Assembly (NCBI GenBank): GCA_036571765.1
Contig: BROE01000011.1
Span: 11,560,707-11,624,706 of the forward strand
Direction: 5' to 3'
Length of the DNA stretch: 64,000 nucleotides
Origin: Plecoglossus altivelis
Lineage: Eukaryota > Chordata > Actinopteri > Osmeriformes > Plecoglossidae
Under the pieces are notes generated by a model. It worked only from the letters and a program-made list of their open reading frames with translations, did no database searches and had not been told where the DNA came from. Both the position numbers and the translations under genes were made by a program. Every line of letters starts with the position of its first letter. Within the stretch, counting starts at the first letter, position 1. Shown piece by piece: positions 43,135 to 55,237 of this stretch.

Positions 43135-46100
43135 CTATATTTTATCAGGATGCTCATCGTGACAAATGTCTTCATCCTGATTGGTCCCTCTCTTCGATGA
43201 TCCAGGCCCATGATTGGTCCATCCTGAATTAGGTTGTTTGCGAAAAGACGAGAAGTGTGCCTGGAAGACCTGTCGGATTTTTTCTACACAGATGTCAGAG
43301 GCTTCCTGTGTCTCTTTGGAGAGCTGTGATAGGCTGAGGAAGCCATGTGGGAGGTCTTCCACCACTGTCAGACTCACTGGTTGGCCAATGGCCTTCAGCT
43401 TCTTGGCGAACATCACCGAGTCATCCAGCAAGGCATCCAGGGCTGATGCCTGTTAGGACGGATAAAGAAACATCAGGTTTCACTTCATACATTTTCACAA
43501 GTACAATTAGAAACTTCTAATCGAGTACGTTTTGATGCATGTGCATAAAAAGGGAAATGGAAGTTTTCTTTCATTTTTGTTGTTGTTTTTGAAAAAGGAC
43601 CATTTTGAGCGAGGAACAGAAGGGTCAAATAAGCGTTGACCCTTTAAATTGGACCCGTCTCAAAATGAGATAAAAAGAGGTCTCCGCTCCAATGCATCTG
43701 CATTTTTTCAACGGCTGTATATCCCCAAAAAGTTAACAACAATTCTAAGGTACTTTCTTCTCCACCAATGCCCTTCTAACGTTCTACTAATACAGTATAT
43801 CCCTCTCACCACAATGTGTACAGGTGGGAGGCCTCTTAGTAAGTCGTCAGGGGCCAGCAATGGAGACACAAATGGGTTCTTGACGACGGGGCAGTTGGAC
43901 ATGCTGATCATTGCCAGCTGTTCGGACCGCAGGGGCTCAAAGCCTTCTGGGTAGTCTCTGGGACCTGCCGGGGCGGGAGGGTGTGAGGGGGAGTTGCAGG
44001 GGGAGTGTGGGGCGCTTTGAGGGGTCCTTCTGGGGGATGATGGGGTCCCTGGGTAGCCCGAAGTCCAGCTGGGCTCCAGGAAAGACTGGAGCCAGCTGGA
44101 GGCTCCTTGTTTCAGGTCGTTGAGCAGCAGCGCTGTGTCTCTGCCCAGAGCACTCAGCGAGTTGACCCCTGATGCAGTGCGGACCGTCTGACGTTCGTTT
44201 CCTGGAGACCAGGGGGGAAATGGAAAAAAAGACCAAAAAAAGAATGAAAATGGGATGTAAAAGATCAAAAAGGCAAGAATACAAACGTAGTAAAAAAGGT
44301 TCTAATTCAAACAGAGATGTTAGATGTAAGAGTCTTCCGGTTCCAGCCTCTGTACCTGCGTAGGCATTGAGGCACTTGGAAAGCACCCCTAAAGGCAGCA
44401 GTGGATCGATGAGCGTGAGCAGGCGGGATGGCGAGGCGTCGATGGTGAGCAAGGTAGCGGGGTAGGCGGCCATGATGCCATCGGGCACGCGCACGCCGCA
44501 GGCTAGGGCTCTCATAGACACGGTGATGCAGAGATTCCCCCCAGCACTGTCCCCAGCCAGACACACACGCTCCGCTGTAGAGCCTGAGGGGACAGAGAGA
44601 CTCACTGTTTAGACCAGAGGAGATTCATATTCTTCTCAGATACACAGTTCTATTGATTCAAATTCTTTCGATTAAAAAAAGAAAATATCATTATTTTATT
44701 TATCATTATTTTTTCTAGTGCTCCAGTGCATACAGGATTTTTGGCTGCCCCATTGGTGGTTGCGGAATCCACGAACCAATCAGAGCGATGTTGCTACTGC
44801 ATGTTTGGTATCTGTAACTGGGTGTTTGGTAGCAGTTGCTACCCCCCCCCTTCCCCCTTAGCATCTAATTTCCATTAGGCCCTTAAGCAGCAGACGTGAG
44901 ACCAACCCAGGAGGTGACAGTTCTTGAGAGCCCAGCAGTAGGCGTAGAAGCACTCTTCCAGGGCCCGGGGAAAGGGAGCCTCTGGGGCCAGAGAATAGTC
45001 CACTGACAGGATGGGCACGCCTAGATCCTTCGACCAGCCTCTCAGGTAGTTCTTTGACAGAGGAGGAATGGAGAGAGAAAGGGAGAGAAAGAGTGTAACG
45101 GGGAAAGAGAGAAAAAGAGGGGGGAAGGAAGAGGAGAAAAAATGTCAAGATAGATTGCGGTACGACTGTTCATGCAGACAGAGTCAGAGTCTGTGTTGAA
45201 CGCAAAGAATCATGCATCACTTCATGAACCTAACGCATGTTACATTAAGCTTAGTGGTTAACACTAACGCCACTCTGGGTACCTCGTGGGATCTGGAGGT
45301 CTGGGCCACAAACCCTCCCCCATGGAAGTGGACGAGGAGCCAGGGAGAGCGCGGGCTCCTCTGGGGCCTGTTGATGATGGACAAGGAGAGGGGCGGAGCT
45401 TCTGATCGGGAGAAGACCAGCAGCTCATCACTGTCCTGCGGAAGGAGTGAGCAGTCACAAGAGTAAGGAGGAGAACTGCAAGCAGCCATCACGGAGTAAG
45501 ACGAGCGCCGCGCTTCATCCACGACGGCTGACGAGCGCCAGCGTGACGGTCAGGTCACTGACCTGTCCCTCTCTGAGGTCGCAGGAGATGAGGCGCATGT
45601 GGACGGGGCCAGGGCCACTGTGAGCCACAGGAGGGGACACAGAGACAGAGAGGCTGGGGTCCGAGGCCAGAGGTAGGCTTAGAGCCAGTGGAGGGATGGT
45701 CAGAGTGAGGTTGACTTGCACCTGGTTAGAGCCCATTCTCTGAAAACCCTGTGGGGAAGAAAACAAGGGAATAAATAGAAAGATAAGATGTGAGCATTCA
45801 CAAGATAAGCAGCCAGTTTCTGAATCTTCGACGGTGAGATCAGTGTGTTTCTTTTCTCACCGCTATCAGCCCAGATTCCGTGAGGTTCCAGAAGGACTTC
45901 CAAAACTGCATATCGAGATTCTGGGTTATCCGCTCAAACTCCTCCCCCCTCAGCTCCGGATCAATCACATACTTCCCAGACGTTAGGAGAGAGAATGCTG
46001 CCATACCTGAAGCATTCGCATCCGAGTAGAAAGAGTAGAAGTGTAAAAACGAATGCACCGAACATCTAATATAGTCCAAACAAAGAAAAAAAACTGGGTA

Positions 46101-47387
46101 TATTCTTTCTATAACTCATTTGCATATAACTCTATTTGCATATTAGGAGATACAGACCTATTCCAGACTGCTGTTTTCCATAACTCTCCCCATATGAGAC
46201 CATGCTTATAACTACAGTCTGCAGGAACGGACGAAGGGTGGTTGAAAACTGAAAAGAAAAAAAAAGATTCACGCCACAGCAATGGATACATTTTCAAGCT
46301 CTCTTCATCATTCACCTCACAACAGTCCCGTCTTTGAACCGGATAACCAACTGCTTCAACCGTAAAGTGCGACATGTCAGACAGACGAGGGAAAGGACAG
46401 GGTCTAAGGACAGAGGATGTTCTCGGATGTTTGTCCATTTGCTGAAGTCACTTGGACATTGTTTATTGTTTACCTTGCTTTGCTGTTTGTATATATAAAT
46501 AAATAAAATATATATGTATATATATATATATAATATATATATATAATATTTATATAATATTATATAAGTACTATATATATATAAATATATAAATAAATAA
46601 GATGTATATATCGTGTGTGTGTATATTATTATAGTTATATTATATTAGTATAAATAAATAAATATATGTATACTATTATGTATATTTTTAAATAGATATT
46701 ATTATGTTTTCTATGTTTGCACGCTTCCCTGCACAGTAAAATTCTGTGCTTGTCGATATTTAATCTTAATTGGCGAAAAAAAAACACCGATGTCTGGATT
46801 CTGATTCTGAGTATGGGAGAACCGGCGGCCCTACCTTCCGGTGATCGATGACTGAAATCCCGCAGGCAGCGTCCGTGCCCGACAGAAGCCATGGTCGGTT
46901 GCATGGGGTTTGTACTCGCTCGGTTACTTTGCAATTCAATACCTTGCTGCCAGGGCACGCTGTCCTGCAAGGAGTACAGATCCCCGTGGCTGTTGTCGTG
47001 GAGAAGCCGCTGGGCGAGGTAGAGGAGTGCACGGAGCTGGCACAGGGCGCTGCAGTAGGCCTCCATCTCCGAGGCGTTGTGCTCCGCCCGGAAGAAGGCG
47101 CCGCGGCAGCCCGAGGAGATGTAACGGGCCTTTTGTGGAAATGGATGTGTAAACAGCAGGATGCAACAACCTAAGGGAGACAGTCGGCGGGAGTGCCTTT
47201 TCGTGAAACGGCTTGGGTGAACGGCGGGTTCATGCAGGTGATGGTTGAATGGGGGGGAAGAGAGACAGAGAGAAATAAAGAGAGGAAGAGATCAAGAGAG
47301 AGTCCGAGAGAGAGAGAGAGAGAGAGACACGGAGCTTGAGAGAGAAAAGAAATCATGAGAGAGAGAGACGGAGAGAAAGAGTAAGAA

Positions 47388-47423
<36 letters not shown>

Positions 47424-47699
47424 CTATGTACTCCTTGGAACACTTAAAGAACACTGTACCTTGACCAGTGTGCGGTATCCATTCCCAGGGGTTTGTGCGT
47501 CAAAATCGTAGTGATGGTAAACCGTGGTGAAACCAAGAACTACAGGTTCCAGGGTGTGGCCATGTTCCTGAATCTGTCTGAACGAAGCCACCAAACGCCT
47601 GGCAGCCTCACTATTTGGCAAGTCAGGAGGCCCAGACAAAACAGCAATGTTTTCTTTACACACTGCCTCCAAGGCTGTGAACACAACCTTGATATCCAT
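43135..47699 (-). CDS. lipe: Hormone-sensitive lipase (663 aa as assembled)
   Basis: Hydrolyses diacylglycerol and cholesteryl or retinyl esters at lipid droplets. Nine coding exons: 47460-47699, 46943-47129, 45861-46006, 45563-45748, 45283-45435, 44907-45051, 44356-44583, 43810-44201 and 43135-43449. N-terminal bundle: MDIKVVFTALEAV... and ELRGEEFERITQNLD. The catalytic alpha/beta-hydrolase shows HGGG at 291-294 (oxyanion hole), GDSAGG with Ser365, Asp564 in ASALD, and His594 in DLPHGF. Oddities: (a) the conserved segment containing the CFYGRCLGFQF motif of other vertebrates is not found between exons 2 and 3; (b) the regulatory loop in exon 8 lacks an RRxS site and instead has SP/TP motifs (TPSSPRRTPQS). 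The triad is complete, so an active enzyme is likely unless the missing segment matters. Confidence 0.92.
46490..46700. repeat. TA-rich microsatellite in lipe intron 2
   Basis: (TA)n with TAAA interruptions over about 200 bp, a likely site of assembly or replication slippage between exons 2 and 3. Confidence 0.9.
47255..47421. repeat. GA microsatellite in lipe intron 1
   Basis: Interrupted (GA)n, with pure runs near 47308-47327 and 47391-47420. Confidence 0.9.
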
Positions 47700-48655
47700 G
47701 GTAGGGAGACTAAATGGAGAAGAGAACGAGAGAGAAAAGGGGAGTGAGTGTGTGAGACAGAGAGAGACAGAGACAGAGGGAGAGATAGGGTTTGAGGGTC
47801 CAGAGTCTCTTGCCATTACAACACAATAGTTTATCAGGATACTGATAATCTAACAAGATCTATGATGAAAAATGCTAAAACGTACTGAGGGAAAAGTCAC
47901 TAAGTGGCGAAACAATTCATATTTTTTATAATCTTCATATTGCAAAATAGACCACTTGATGACGCAATTTCTTTTTTGCGAGGAAAAAAATTATATCGGT
48001 ACTTTTTTCAACCAATACATCTTTTGTCCACTGTTTTCACTTTTTAGAAGTATTCTACCCACAATACCATCAACGAAGCGGCCTGTCAACAGCTCCCCTT
48101 ACCTTCGGATGCATCAACAGTGGGGCATTTCCCAAATTCAGGTCAGCGTCCACGAAGGGGATTTTAAGTCCATAATGTTTTGTTTTTGACTTCGTACATC
48201 CATCGTTAAAAACGCAACACTGACGACGCCCCGCCCACCCCTCTCCAAAATCAGACCTTTGAACCTCGTTAAATGACGTGAGCTGCATAGAATGGTAACA
48301 AACTAACTACTGTCTGCGCCACAATATCACCTTTCACGAGTTCCCAGTGGCAATATCATCTTTCCAACTACAATACGGTGTTACACTGATATCGCTGTAG
48401 TGTCTATACTACCGTTTTACTCGACCAGATATTTACAATGTTTCCTCTTACATGCAGTTTACGATATTGCCGAAGTGGCTTCCGTACTTATTACTTGTGT
48501 CTAGATGACAAAGTTAGAACACGGCATGACAATTGTGACAACTGTCTGGAACGGACTGTCTCGCTGAATTAAATCACTTAAAGGCGGTATTCATTCGGAT
48601 TTTGCGCAAATCATTTGTAACTCAATAGATTGTTTATGTATTTCAGTGTAGCTTA

Positions 48656-48740
48656 ACTTACCAGCAGGCATTCTCCTGTGATCTTCTATGATGACAGTTT
48701 CACCCACACGGAACCCTGGGTAGTCTACTCGTCATGTGAG
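48656..48740 (-). promoter_or_regulatory. lipe: Likely lipe non-coding first exon and promoter
   Basis: A strong donor, GCTG|GTAAGT on the minus strand, lies at 48656-48661 and can join an acceptor just before the ATG exon. The exon's 5' limit and TATA box are not evident. Confidence 0.35.
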
Positions 48741-49450
48741 CAGGGCGCTCGAATTGAAACCGCAGCGGCGACACAGATTAGTTGACGAAATCATATTCCC
48801 GATGGTGAGGGCAGTAACATGGGTTCAGTGTGAGGCATACTTTTGATATTTTATTGTTTCACTTCGTCTGGTCTTTAAGGACACATAGTGAAGTATTCGT
48901 GTCGGATGCTGTTTCGAAATGTTTATATCTTGCATTTAACGTCCATTTTCACGTTATTTAAAATACACATTTTAGAATTTTGAACTTAATGATCTCCCTC
49001 CTTATACAGAGACACAGTGAGTCCCCATTTGTTGTACTGATCCTTTTGTCGTTATTAGAATATTCTTGCCGTCTTGTAAATTCAATTATTGGCTGTTTTT
49101 ATTTAAAAAATACCCTAATTTTACAAAACACACATACTATTCTGACAAACGTAATAAAGGCAAATATGTACAAAAATGTTTATCACAAACAACCCAAATG
49201 CAATTGTCATCCACAGAATCAATGTCTTTCAAAAATGATTGAGCATTGAAAATAAATGAAAAACCAATTGTAATTGTCATGGAAACCATCTTTAAACAGG
49301 CCTACTCCAACACAGCAGGATAGATTTCCTAGACCAGCTCAACTGCTAGAAGACTCAGAGTTCATGGAGCTGATGTATTTAGAAGTATTTGAGCATGAAT
49401 ACGAAATACGTCCGATATAACCCACAAATCACTCAGCAGGACAGCAGCCT
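48741..49450. other. Intergenic, lipe promoter to vps72 3' end
   Basis: No gene seen. The right part (about 49150-49450) is presumably the vps72 3' UTR on the minus strand; minus-strand polyadenylation-like signals are not clear. Confidence 0.4.
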
Positions 49451-52320
49451 TCACGTCGATCCAGCGGTCTGCTTGATGACCATTTTCTGCCGGGCGCCCC
49501 TGGAGCCAGAGGCGTCGAGTCCCGACATCCCTCCGGAGGAGTTGGGGAACCCGTGAGCTGCCACGTACTTGCGGTACGCTTCGCGAATGATGCGGAAAGC
49601 TCGCGTGTTTGCGTAAGCGATATCGGTGACGGGGTCTCGATACAGAGCTGCCTTGTGAGTCACAGGACACACCTCCTGGACTGGCGCCTGAGCCGAGACG
49701 CGAGCGGCCTGAGGGAAAGCCGCTTCGAACGCTTCCTCGTCGCTCAGCGTGATGTAGGTGCGAGAACACAGGCCTCCCGTGGGCAGCTGGGAAGGCGTGG
49801 CGGGGGGCGGCGGGACGGGAGTCGCTGCTTGTGGGGTGTCCTGATCCAACCTTTCAAGGAAGGGGAGAGAGAAAGCAATTCACGACCTTGCATATAATGA
49901 GTGGTAGTGATTAATAGCTCACACTTCATAGACAGGGTAAAGGCTTGACGGAAACCGTCACGGAAACCAACACGTTTTTATGGATGATCTATGTTTACAT
50001 TTAAAGACAGAACACGTTTTTATGGATGATCTATGTTTACATTTAAAGACAGAACAACAGGACGAGGCTTTTCTCACCCTTCTACGTCGACGTTTTCTTC
50101 TTTCAACATGGAGTGGGACACCAGAGGCATGAGGACAGAATGGTAGCGAATCGTTGGCCCCTCGAAGCGCCTCTTTTTATGGACCTGTTTTTTCTTGTCT
50201 GCCTCCAGGCGCTCGTAGTTCTCTAAAGAGCCCAACACAGATTGATTTTGTGTGAAGAGCAAGAACCTAAGAGACTCTTAAGACTAATAACTTCCCAATA
50301 AGATCAATGATTATCTTTACTGTTCGAAGCCAATGTAGATTTCATAATACAATCAATGAAGACATTAAAAGGTACACTTAAGGTCAAGTGTTACTTAACT
50401 GTGTTTACCCTCCGAGTTAATATTTAACGCAAGGATGTTTGACAACATTTACCATTTTAACCGTATGGATTTCTCTGAACTGAGGATCATACCATCTCTG
50501 TACAGCAGGGCCGCCAAAGTCTTTAGTGAACTACAAACCCCATAAATGCCAGGAAACTAACACTTAACCGTCGGGGTGAATTTCTCTGAACTGAAGATCA
50601 TACCATCTCTGTACAGCAGGGCCACCAAAGTCTTTAGTGAACTACAAACCCCATAAATACCAGGAAGCTAACACTTTGGTAGGATTGGTCAGAGTTTGAG
50701 CGGCTCACCGAGAGATCGGAGGTTGAGCTGGGCGGTGATCTTAGCCTCCGCGAGCAGCTCGTTCTGAGTCAGAGGCAGGTCATGATGAGCCCCCCTCCGC
50801 CGTCGGGGAGCGTCTTGTCGTTCCTGTAGCCTCAGGTTGGTCTTCCTCGTGTGCTCGCTGGTAGACTGGCGGACAGACTTCCGAGCTGGAAAATATTGAT
50901 CTGAAACTAGTAGCAGATCTACCATGAAGCATCCCTTCGAAACTCTGCAAGGTTTATAACAAAGTGTACTTCTATAACCTCAGTATTGTTGAGCAGTCTG
51001 ACAAGATTTTTGAGCGACGTTTCGATTGGTTTTGTTTCGAAACGTCACACATTTCTTCACGACGTCAGTCGCTCAACACCAGATTCTTCCAAAAAATAAA
51101 CATGTCAAGTTGTATTCTTCCGCGACAACAAGAAAATGTTGGTGTCCTTATTCTCGAAAGATAATTTCTCAAATTTAACTTTAAAAAAAAAGAAAAAGAT
51201 AATACAGAAAGGCTCTTACTCTCTCCAAAGTCCTGAAACTCCTGTGGGAGTCGTCGCTCTACTTTGGCTCTCTCGGTCTTCTTCACTTCCTCCAAGGGCC
51301 TCTTCTGTTTGGGCTTGGACAACTTCAGTGGCTCCTACGGACAAACAACCGACATGAACCTCTGGAGTGACATGGACAGACGGTTCTTTTAATCGGTAGT
51401 TTTGGTTCAGTACACCATTGATTGGTGGGCTCGGTATTCTGTCACAGACTATCATCTGGAGGGGATTTTCATTCATTCCTAATCCTCCACACTGTTTTAC
51501 CAACACAGTCTGCCATTGTAGAGCACCAAAAGTCCTAGGAAAGCTTGAACATCCGGTACTTTAATTTGATGGCCATTAGGTCAATTCCAATATGCTAGAA
51601 ATATGAATCCAAGAGCCATTGGAGAATAAATGTGATGTATAAACAATGGATTAGATAAGGAGTAGGAATCGGATTCGCTTTAGTTACCTTATAGGCTTTA
51701 GTGACAACCCGACTCTTTCTACGAGGTGCATCATCTTCCTGGTCACTATCAGGCTCATCGCCCTCGTCGATGTCAAAGTCGCTGTCCACCTCATCTTCTG
51801 TGTCTGAATGTTCACCTCGATATTCGTCGTCTCCCGATTCCTAAGGGGAAATGAATGATTTCAAAATAGAAAAAGGTAATTTGAATAATCATCGTTGTTC
51901 ACGTTGCAAACCGACAGACGTTGTGCAACAATGTACTGGGGTTAGAAGCCAATTAAACTAAACGCAGTTGTATCGCTGACAGAGAACGTGTAGAATGGAT
52001 AATGTACACAAATCACACAATCCAAGCTAGATGCACACTAACTGTCTAGAGTATACAATGAATTTTTGTTTATGCAAAGGGCTCACTCTGCTACTGAATT
52101 AAATTGATAATATAATCTTTAGTGAACCATGCATACAGCTATCATGCAAGCCAGTCTAGGTTAGCTATCTGGCTATATTACTGTTAGCTTTCGGGCAACT
52201 CACGTCATTGAATCCACCGTATGTTGTCTTGTAGAAGTCATCTTCTTCTTCAGCATCCAGTAACTTTGACATGCGGTTACCCGCTGTCTTTCGTGGTTCT
52301 CTGGTAAATGCTAAAGTCAT
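49451..52320 (-). CDS. vps72: VPS72/YL1, H2A.Z chaperone subunit (368 aa)
   Basis: Subunit of the SRCAP and TIP60/p400 remodellers that binds and deposits histone H2A.Z-H2B. Six exons: 52204-52320, 51688-51840, 51220-51334, 50709-50885, 50078-50222 and 49451-49850; total 1,107 nt, in frame. N-terminus MTLAFTREPRKTAGNRMSKL, then DAEEEDDFYKTTYGGFND and a long acidic stretch (residues 40-80), the H2A.Z-binding part. A basic middle follows (RKSVRQSTSEHTRKTNLRLQER). The YL1_C domain contains CPVTHKAALYRDPVTDIAYANTRAFRIIREAY. Length is close to human (364). The start codon lies near a CTCF-like motif and the neighbouring LINGO gene. Confidence 0.96.
49969..50055. repeat. 43-bp tandem duplication in vps72 intron 5
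   Basis: Two copies of a unit beginning ACACGTTTTTATGGATGATC, apparently identical. Confidence 0.85.
50468..50680. repeat. About 110-bp tandem duplication in vps72 intron 4
   Basis: Two copies starting ATTTCTCTGAACTGA, sharing GATCATACCATCTCTGTACA and AGTCTTTAGTGAACTACAAA, with a few substitutions. Confidence 0.85.
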
Positions 52321-52463
52321 GACTGCTTTTTGAAATTATTAGTGATGAAGCGTGCTTATTTGCTATTGCTTGTGCGGCTACCAACGTTAGCTTGATCCGG
52401 TTCTTCTTTTTCTTTGAATTTGACCACGGTTGGCGCATCGCAGCCAACTTAATAGTGGAAACA

Positions 52464-52477
52464 GCGCCATCTACGGT
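52464..52477 (-). promoter_or_regulatory. Weak CTCF-like motif at the vps72 promoter
   Basis: ACCGTAGATGGCGC (minus strand), 12 of 14 positions of the CTCF core. Lies about 145 bp upstream of the vps72 ATG. Confidence 0.25.
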
Positions 52478-52479
52478 GC

Positions 52480-53413
52480 AGGAGTGTTGGCCAGCCCGGT
52501 TTGATAAGAACCAAATAATTGGTTGTTATCAAATAATTGGTAATTATAACAAAATATTCTAAGCGTCAAAAATCTGCCGCTTATACTGTCACAAGACACA
52601 TTTTCAGAATTACTGTCAGGACCACTTGTTTAATAGTTACACATTTTTATTATATTGTTCATCAAGTGCAATGATCATTCACAGTTCAGTTCACGCTAAT
52701 ATACAATGACAATTATCTGGTGTTTTGAAGTTCATACATAAATTAACCCAACACAATAATAAATCACAAAACCATCACAAAACATAATTATATATATATT
52801 TATAAATGTAGGTATATATAAAAAAGTTTTCCTTTCGTGTCTGTTTTCAGGTTCATTTTCAAAGCAATATTTGGCACAGGTCTGATGAGAAAAGTCCAAT
52901 GAGGTACCTTATCTGGTCAATATTGAATGATAGAAATGATTCAAATTCTAAAACCAAGGTAAAATTGACAAAGTTTTAATTGACATTCTTTATTATTATT
53001 GACCCATTTGAGAGGCAACCTGTCATAGGTGGAAACCAATACAATTTATCTTTTATTACGCAAAGTTTCTAGAAGAGCATGGATATTAAAGTATATTTGA
53101 TACATTCAATTAACATCTGAATGATGTATAGCAAATAATATAACCTGGACACCCGATGATTTAAACATGAGACCGAAATGAAGGTAATTTACGGTTTTTA
53201 GGAGCCTATTCACCTGGGTCATAATACAAGCAGTGATACAAAGCCTAAAGCAAGATGAGTAATGTACATTTAACTGTTTCATGAGTGTTTAATGACTGAA
53301 AAGGTCTTTAATTGAAGATTAATAATTAATCGAAGTAATTTGTCAAATCATTCCTGGATCCCAAAAAGCCTTTAACCTAATGGTTATGTCATACGATGAA
53401 CACCAAAAACGAC
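52480..53413. other. Intergenic plus LINGO 3' UTR
   Basis: AT-rich with no gene. The part next to 53413 is presumably the minus-strand LINGO 3' UTR. Confidence 0.4.
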
Positions 53414-55237
53414 TTAAATCAGTTTCATCGTGAATCTACTAGATTCCACACGGCTACCCCCGCCAGTACCGTTACTTGCAATGGTACTTCGTGGTACAAA
53501 GTCAATTGTGGCTGTGTGTTTTATCTGTCCTTTCCCTTGGCTCCAAAAGAACATGAAAACGAAACATATGACTACAGAGCCTATGAAGGACAGAAATCCC
53601 ATGGTCACTGCAATCACCAGTGTTTTGGCATCGAACGGAAAGGGTTGAGGCGCGTGAGAAGAGCCGTTGCCAGCAGGGGGCGACCAAGCCGGATGAAGCC
53701 GTCTGGAATGGTTCTGGGAGAAACCCCAAACTTGAAGGCTTACGGCGAAGCTGTCGTTCCCTGCGGCATTGGACGCCACGCACCAGTACGTACCGCTGTC
53801 TTGCACCTGAGCGTAGCGAACCTCCAGCGAGTTGTTGGCTAGAACGTGAATCCTCCCTGTGGGCGACAGAGGAACGCGCTGTGGACTCAACCAGATGATC
53901 GAAGGCTTGGGGTCGCCATCAGCACTGCAGTAAAACAAGACCGTGTGTCCCTCATCAACCCGTACCTGCTGGGGTTTCCGGTTAAAAATTCTCGCTTGAC
54001 GACAAGTGAACGAACCCGGGAGCTCAGCTTCAGTGAAGTCGCGGAAAACCCGGCCCTGCACCTGGACCGGGGCGGTGCAGACCGGCGGACGCCCTCCGAA
54101 GTCCAGATACAGACGCCTGTGCGCCACCCACAACAACCGACAGTCGCACGCCAGCGGGTTCCCATCGATACGCAGGGTTTCCAAGTTACCAACGGAATGG
54201 AAAACCTTCTCTTCGAGCGTAGCTAGAAAGTTTCCGGAAACATTGAGCAAACGAAAGCGCGCCAGGCCGCGGAAGGCTCCAGGTTCGATGCGCAGCAGTC
54301 CTCCCCCCACCAGATGGAGCTCTTCCAGTCGCAGCAGCTCTCGGAGGCGGTTGCCCTGAATGTATGTGATTGGATTAAACGACAGGTCAAGGTAGCGAAG
54401 GTAGACCAGGTGATGCAGAGGAGTGTAGGGCATAGAGCTGAGGTTGCAGTGGCAGATCGTTAGAGACGTCAGGTTTAAGCCAAAGAGACTGTTTTCCGCC
54501 AGGGTTTCCAACCAGGGGCAGTGTGACACAACGAGTTCCCTGAGACGCCCAAGGCGTCTAAAAGAATTATTTGGCAGAGTCGTGAGACCAAGCTGACGGA
54601 ACCGCAAGCGTGTCAGCCCGCTGAGTTGTGCCAGAGCCTCTGTTGGCACAGAGGTCAGATTGCAGTGGTCAAGGTGAAGTTCTTGCAGACTTGACAGGCC
54701 TGTAAATGCTCTCTGCGAGATGTATACCAAGTCGTTTTCTCCCGCCTCAATCCTCTGCAGTGCTGCCAAGTCACGGAACGTGAAATCAAGCAAAACCAGA
54801 AGCTCATTTTGACTGATGTCCAAGAGTCTCAGTCTGGTCAGACCAGAGAACACGCCGACAGGGATTATCTTGAGACGATTACGAGCGATGCGCAACGTTA
54901 GCAGGTTTTGCAAACCCACAAAGGCTTCCGCCTCAATCATGTTCAGGATGTTGTCACTTAGATCTAAGTCCCAAAGTTGGGTCAGGCTAGAAAACTGCTG
55001 ACGTTCCAACGTTTTTATTTTGTTGTAGGTGAGATTCAAAAGCTGGCAGTCCGTCGAGAGGCCATCTGGTACCGTGGGGAACTGGCACCTAGAGCAGTTC
55101 ACCTCCAGAACCTCAGAGTTACACCGGCAGCACAGTGGACAAGGCCATGAGGTATCGTCGGCAAGCACCGCAGTCGCTGCCAGAATGGAGACGATGACCC
55201 TGAGTAGCCACCACTGGACCAAGGCCTCCGCAAACAT
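53414..55237 (-). CDS. lingo4: LINGO-family LRR-Ig membrane protein, probably LINGO4 (607 aa)
   Basis: Single coding exon, as in all LINGO genes. An acceptor, TGTGCAG|GCAGCTC, lies 12 nt before the ATG at 55237. Order of parts: signal peptide ending near AVLADD; LRR N-cap CPLCCRCN...CSRC; about 11-12 leucine-rich repeats (residues 55-345); C-cap GNPLACDCRLLWVAHR; an I-set Ig domain (residues 400-500, YCSADGDPKP...DSGTYWCVASNAAGND); transmembrane helix about 539-565; and a 42-residue tail with the LINGO-type GKGQIKHTATIDFVPR and terminal MKLI. LINGO proteins are neural surface co-receptors; LINGO1 acts with Nogo receptors. Assignment to LINGO4 rests on neighbouring vps72 and ctss, which lie with LINGO4 on human 1q21. 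Confidence 0.9.
   Translation of the reverse strand: MFAEALVQWWLLRVIVSILAATAVLADDTSWPCPLCCRCNSEVLEVNCSRCQFPTVPDGLSTDCQLLNLTYNKIKTLERQQFSSLTQLWDLDLSDNILNMIEAEAFVGLQNLLTLRIARNRLKIIPVGVFSGLTRLRLLDISQNELLVLLDFTFRDLAALQRIEAGENDLVYISQRAFTGLSSLQELHLDHCNLTSVPTEALAQLSGLTRLRFRQLGLTTLPNNSFRRLGRLRELVVSHCPWLETLAENSLFGLNLTSLTICHCNLSSMPYTPLHHLVYLRYLDLSFNPITYIQGNRLRELLRLEELHLVGGGLLRIEPGAFRGLARFRLLNVSGNFLATLEEKVFHSVGNLETLRIDGNPLACDCRLLWVAHRRLYLDFGGRPPVCTAPVQVQGRVFRDFTEAELPGSFTCRQARIFNRKPQQVRVDEGHTVLFYCSADGDPKPSIIWLSPQRVPLSPTGRIHVLANNSLEVRYAQVQDSGTYWCVASNAAGNDSFAVSLQVWGFSQNHSRRLHPAWSPPAGNGSSHAPQPFPFDAKTLVIAVTMGFLSFIGSVVICFVFMFFWSQGKGQIKHTATIDFVPRSTIASNGTGGGSRVESSRFTMKLI

Noticed and set aside
46834..46942. Extended lipe exon 2 reading on to a donor CCGGAAG|GTAGGG
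   Set aside because: It stays in phase and would add about 36 residues including GHGRCL, but the added sequence otherwise does not resemble HSL. The donor at 46942 fits better, though transcripts could show otherwise.
53670..53683. CTCF-like CCAGCAGGGGGCGA within lingo4
   Set aside because: One mismatch and inside conserved coding sequence; kept out of the feature list as probable chance.
53396..54359. Plus-strand frames of 92-148 codons inside the LINGO gene
   Set aside because: Antisense shadows of the LINGO coding exon.
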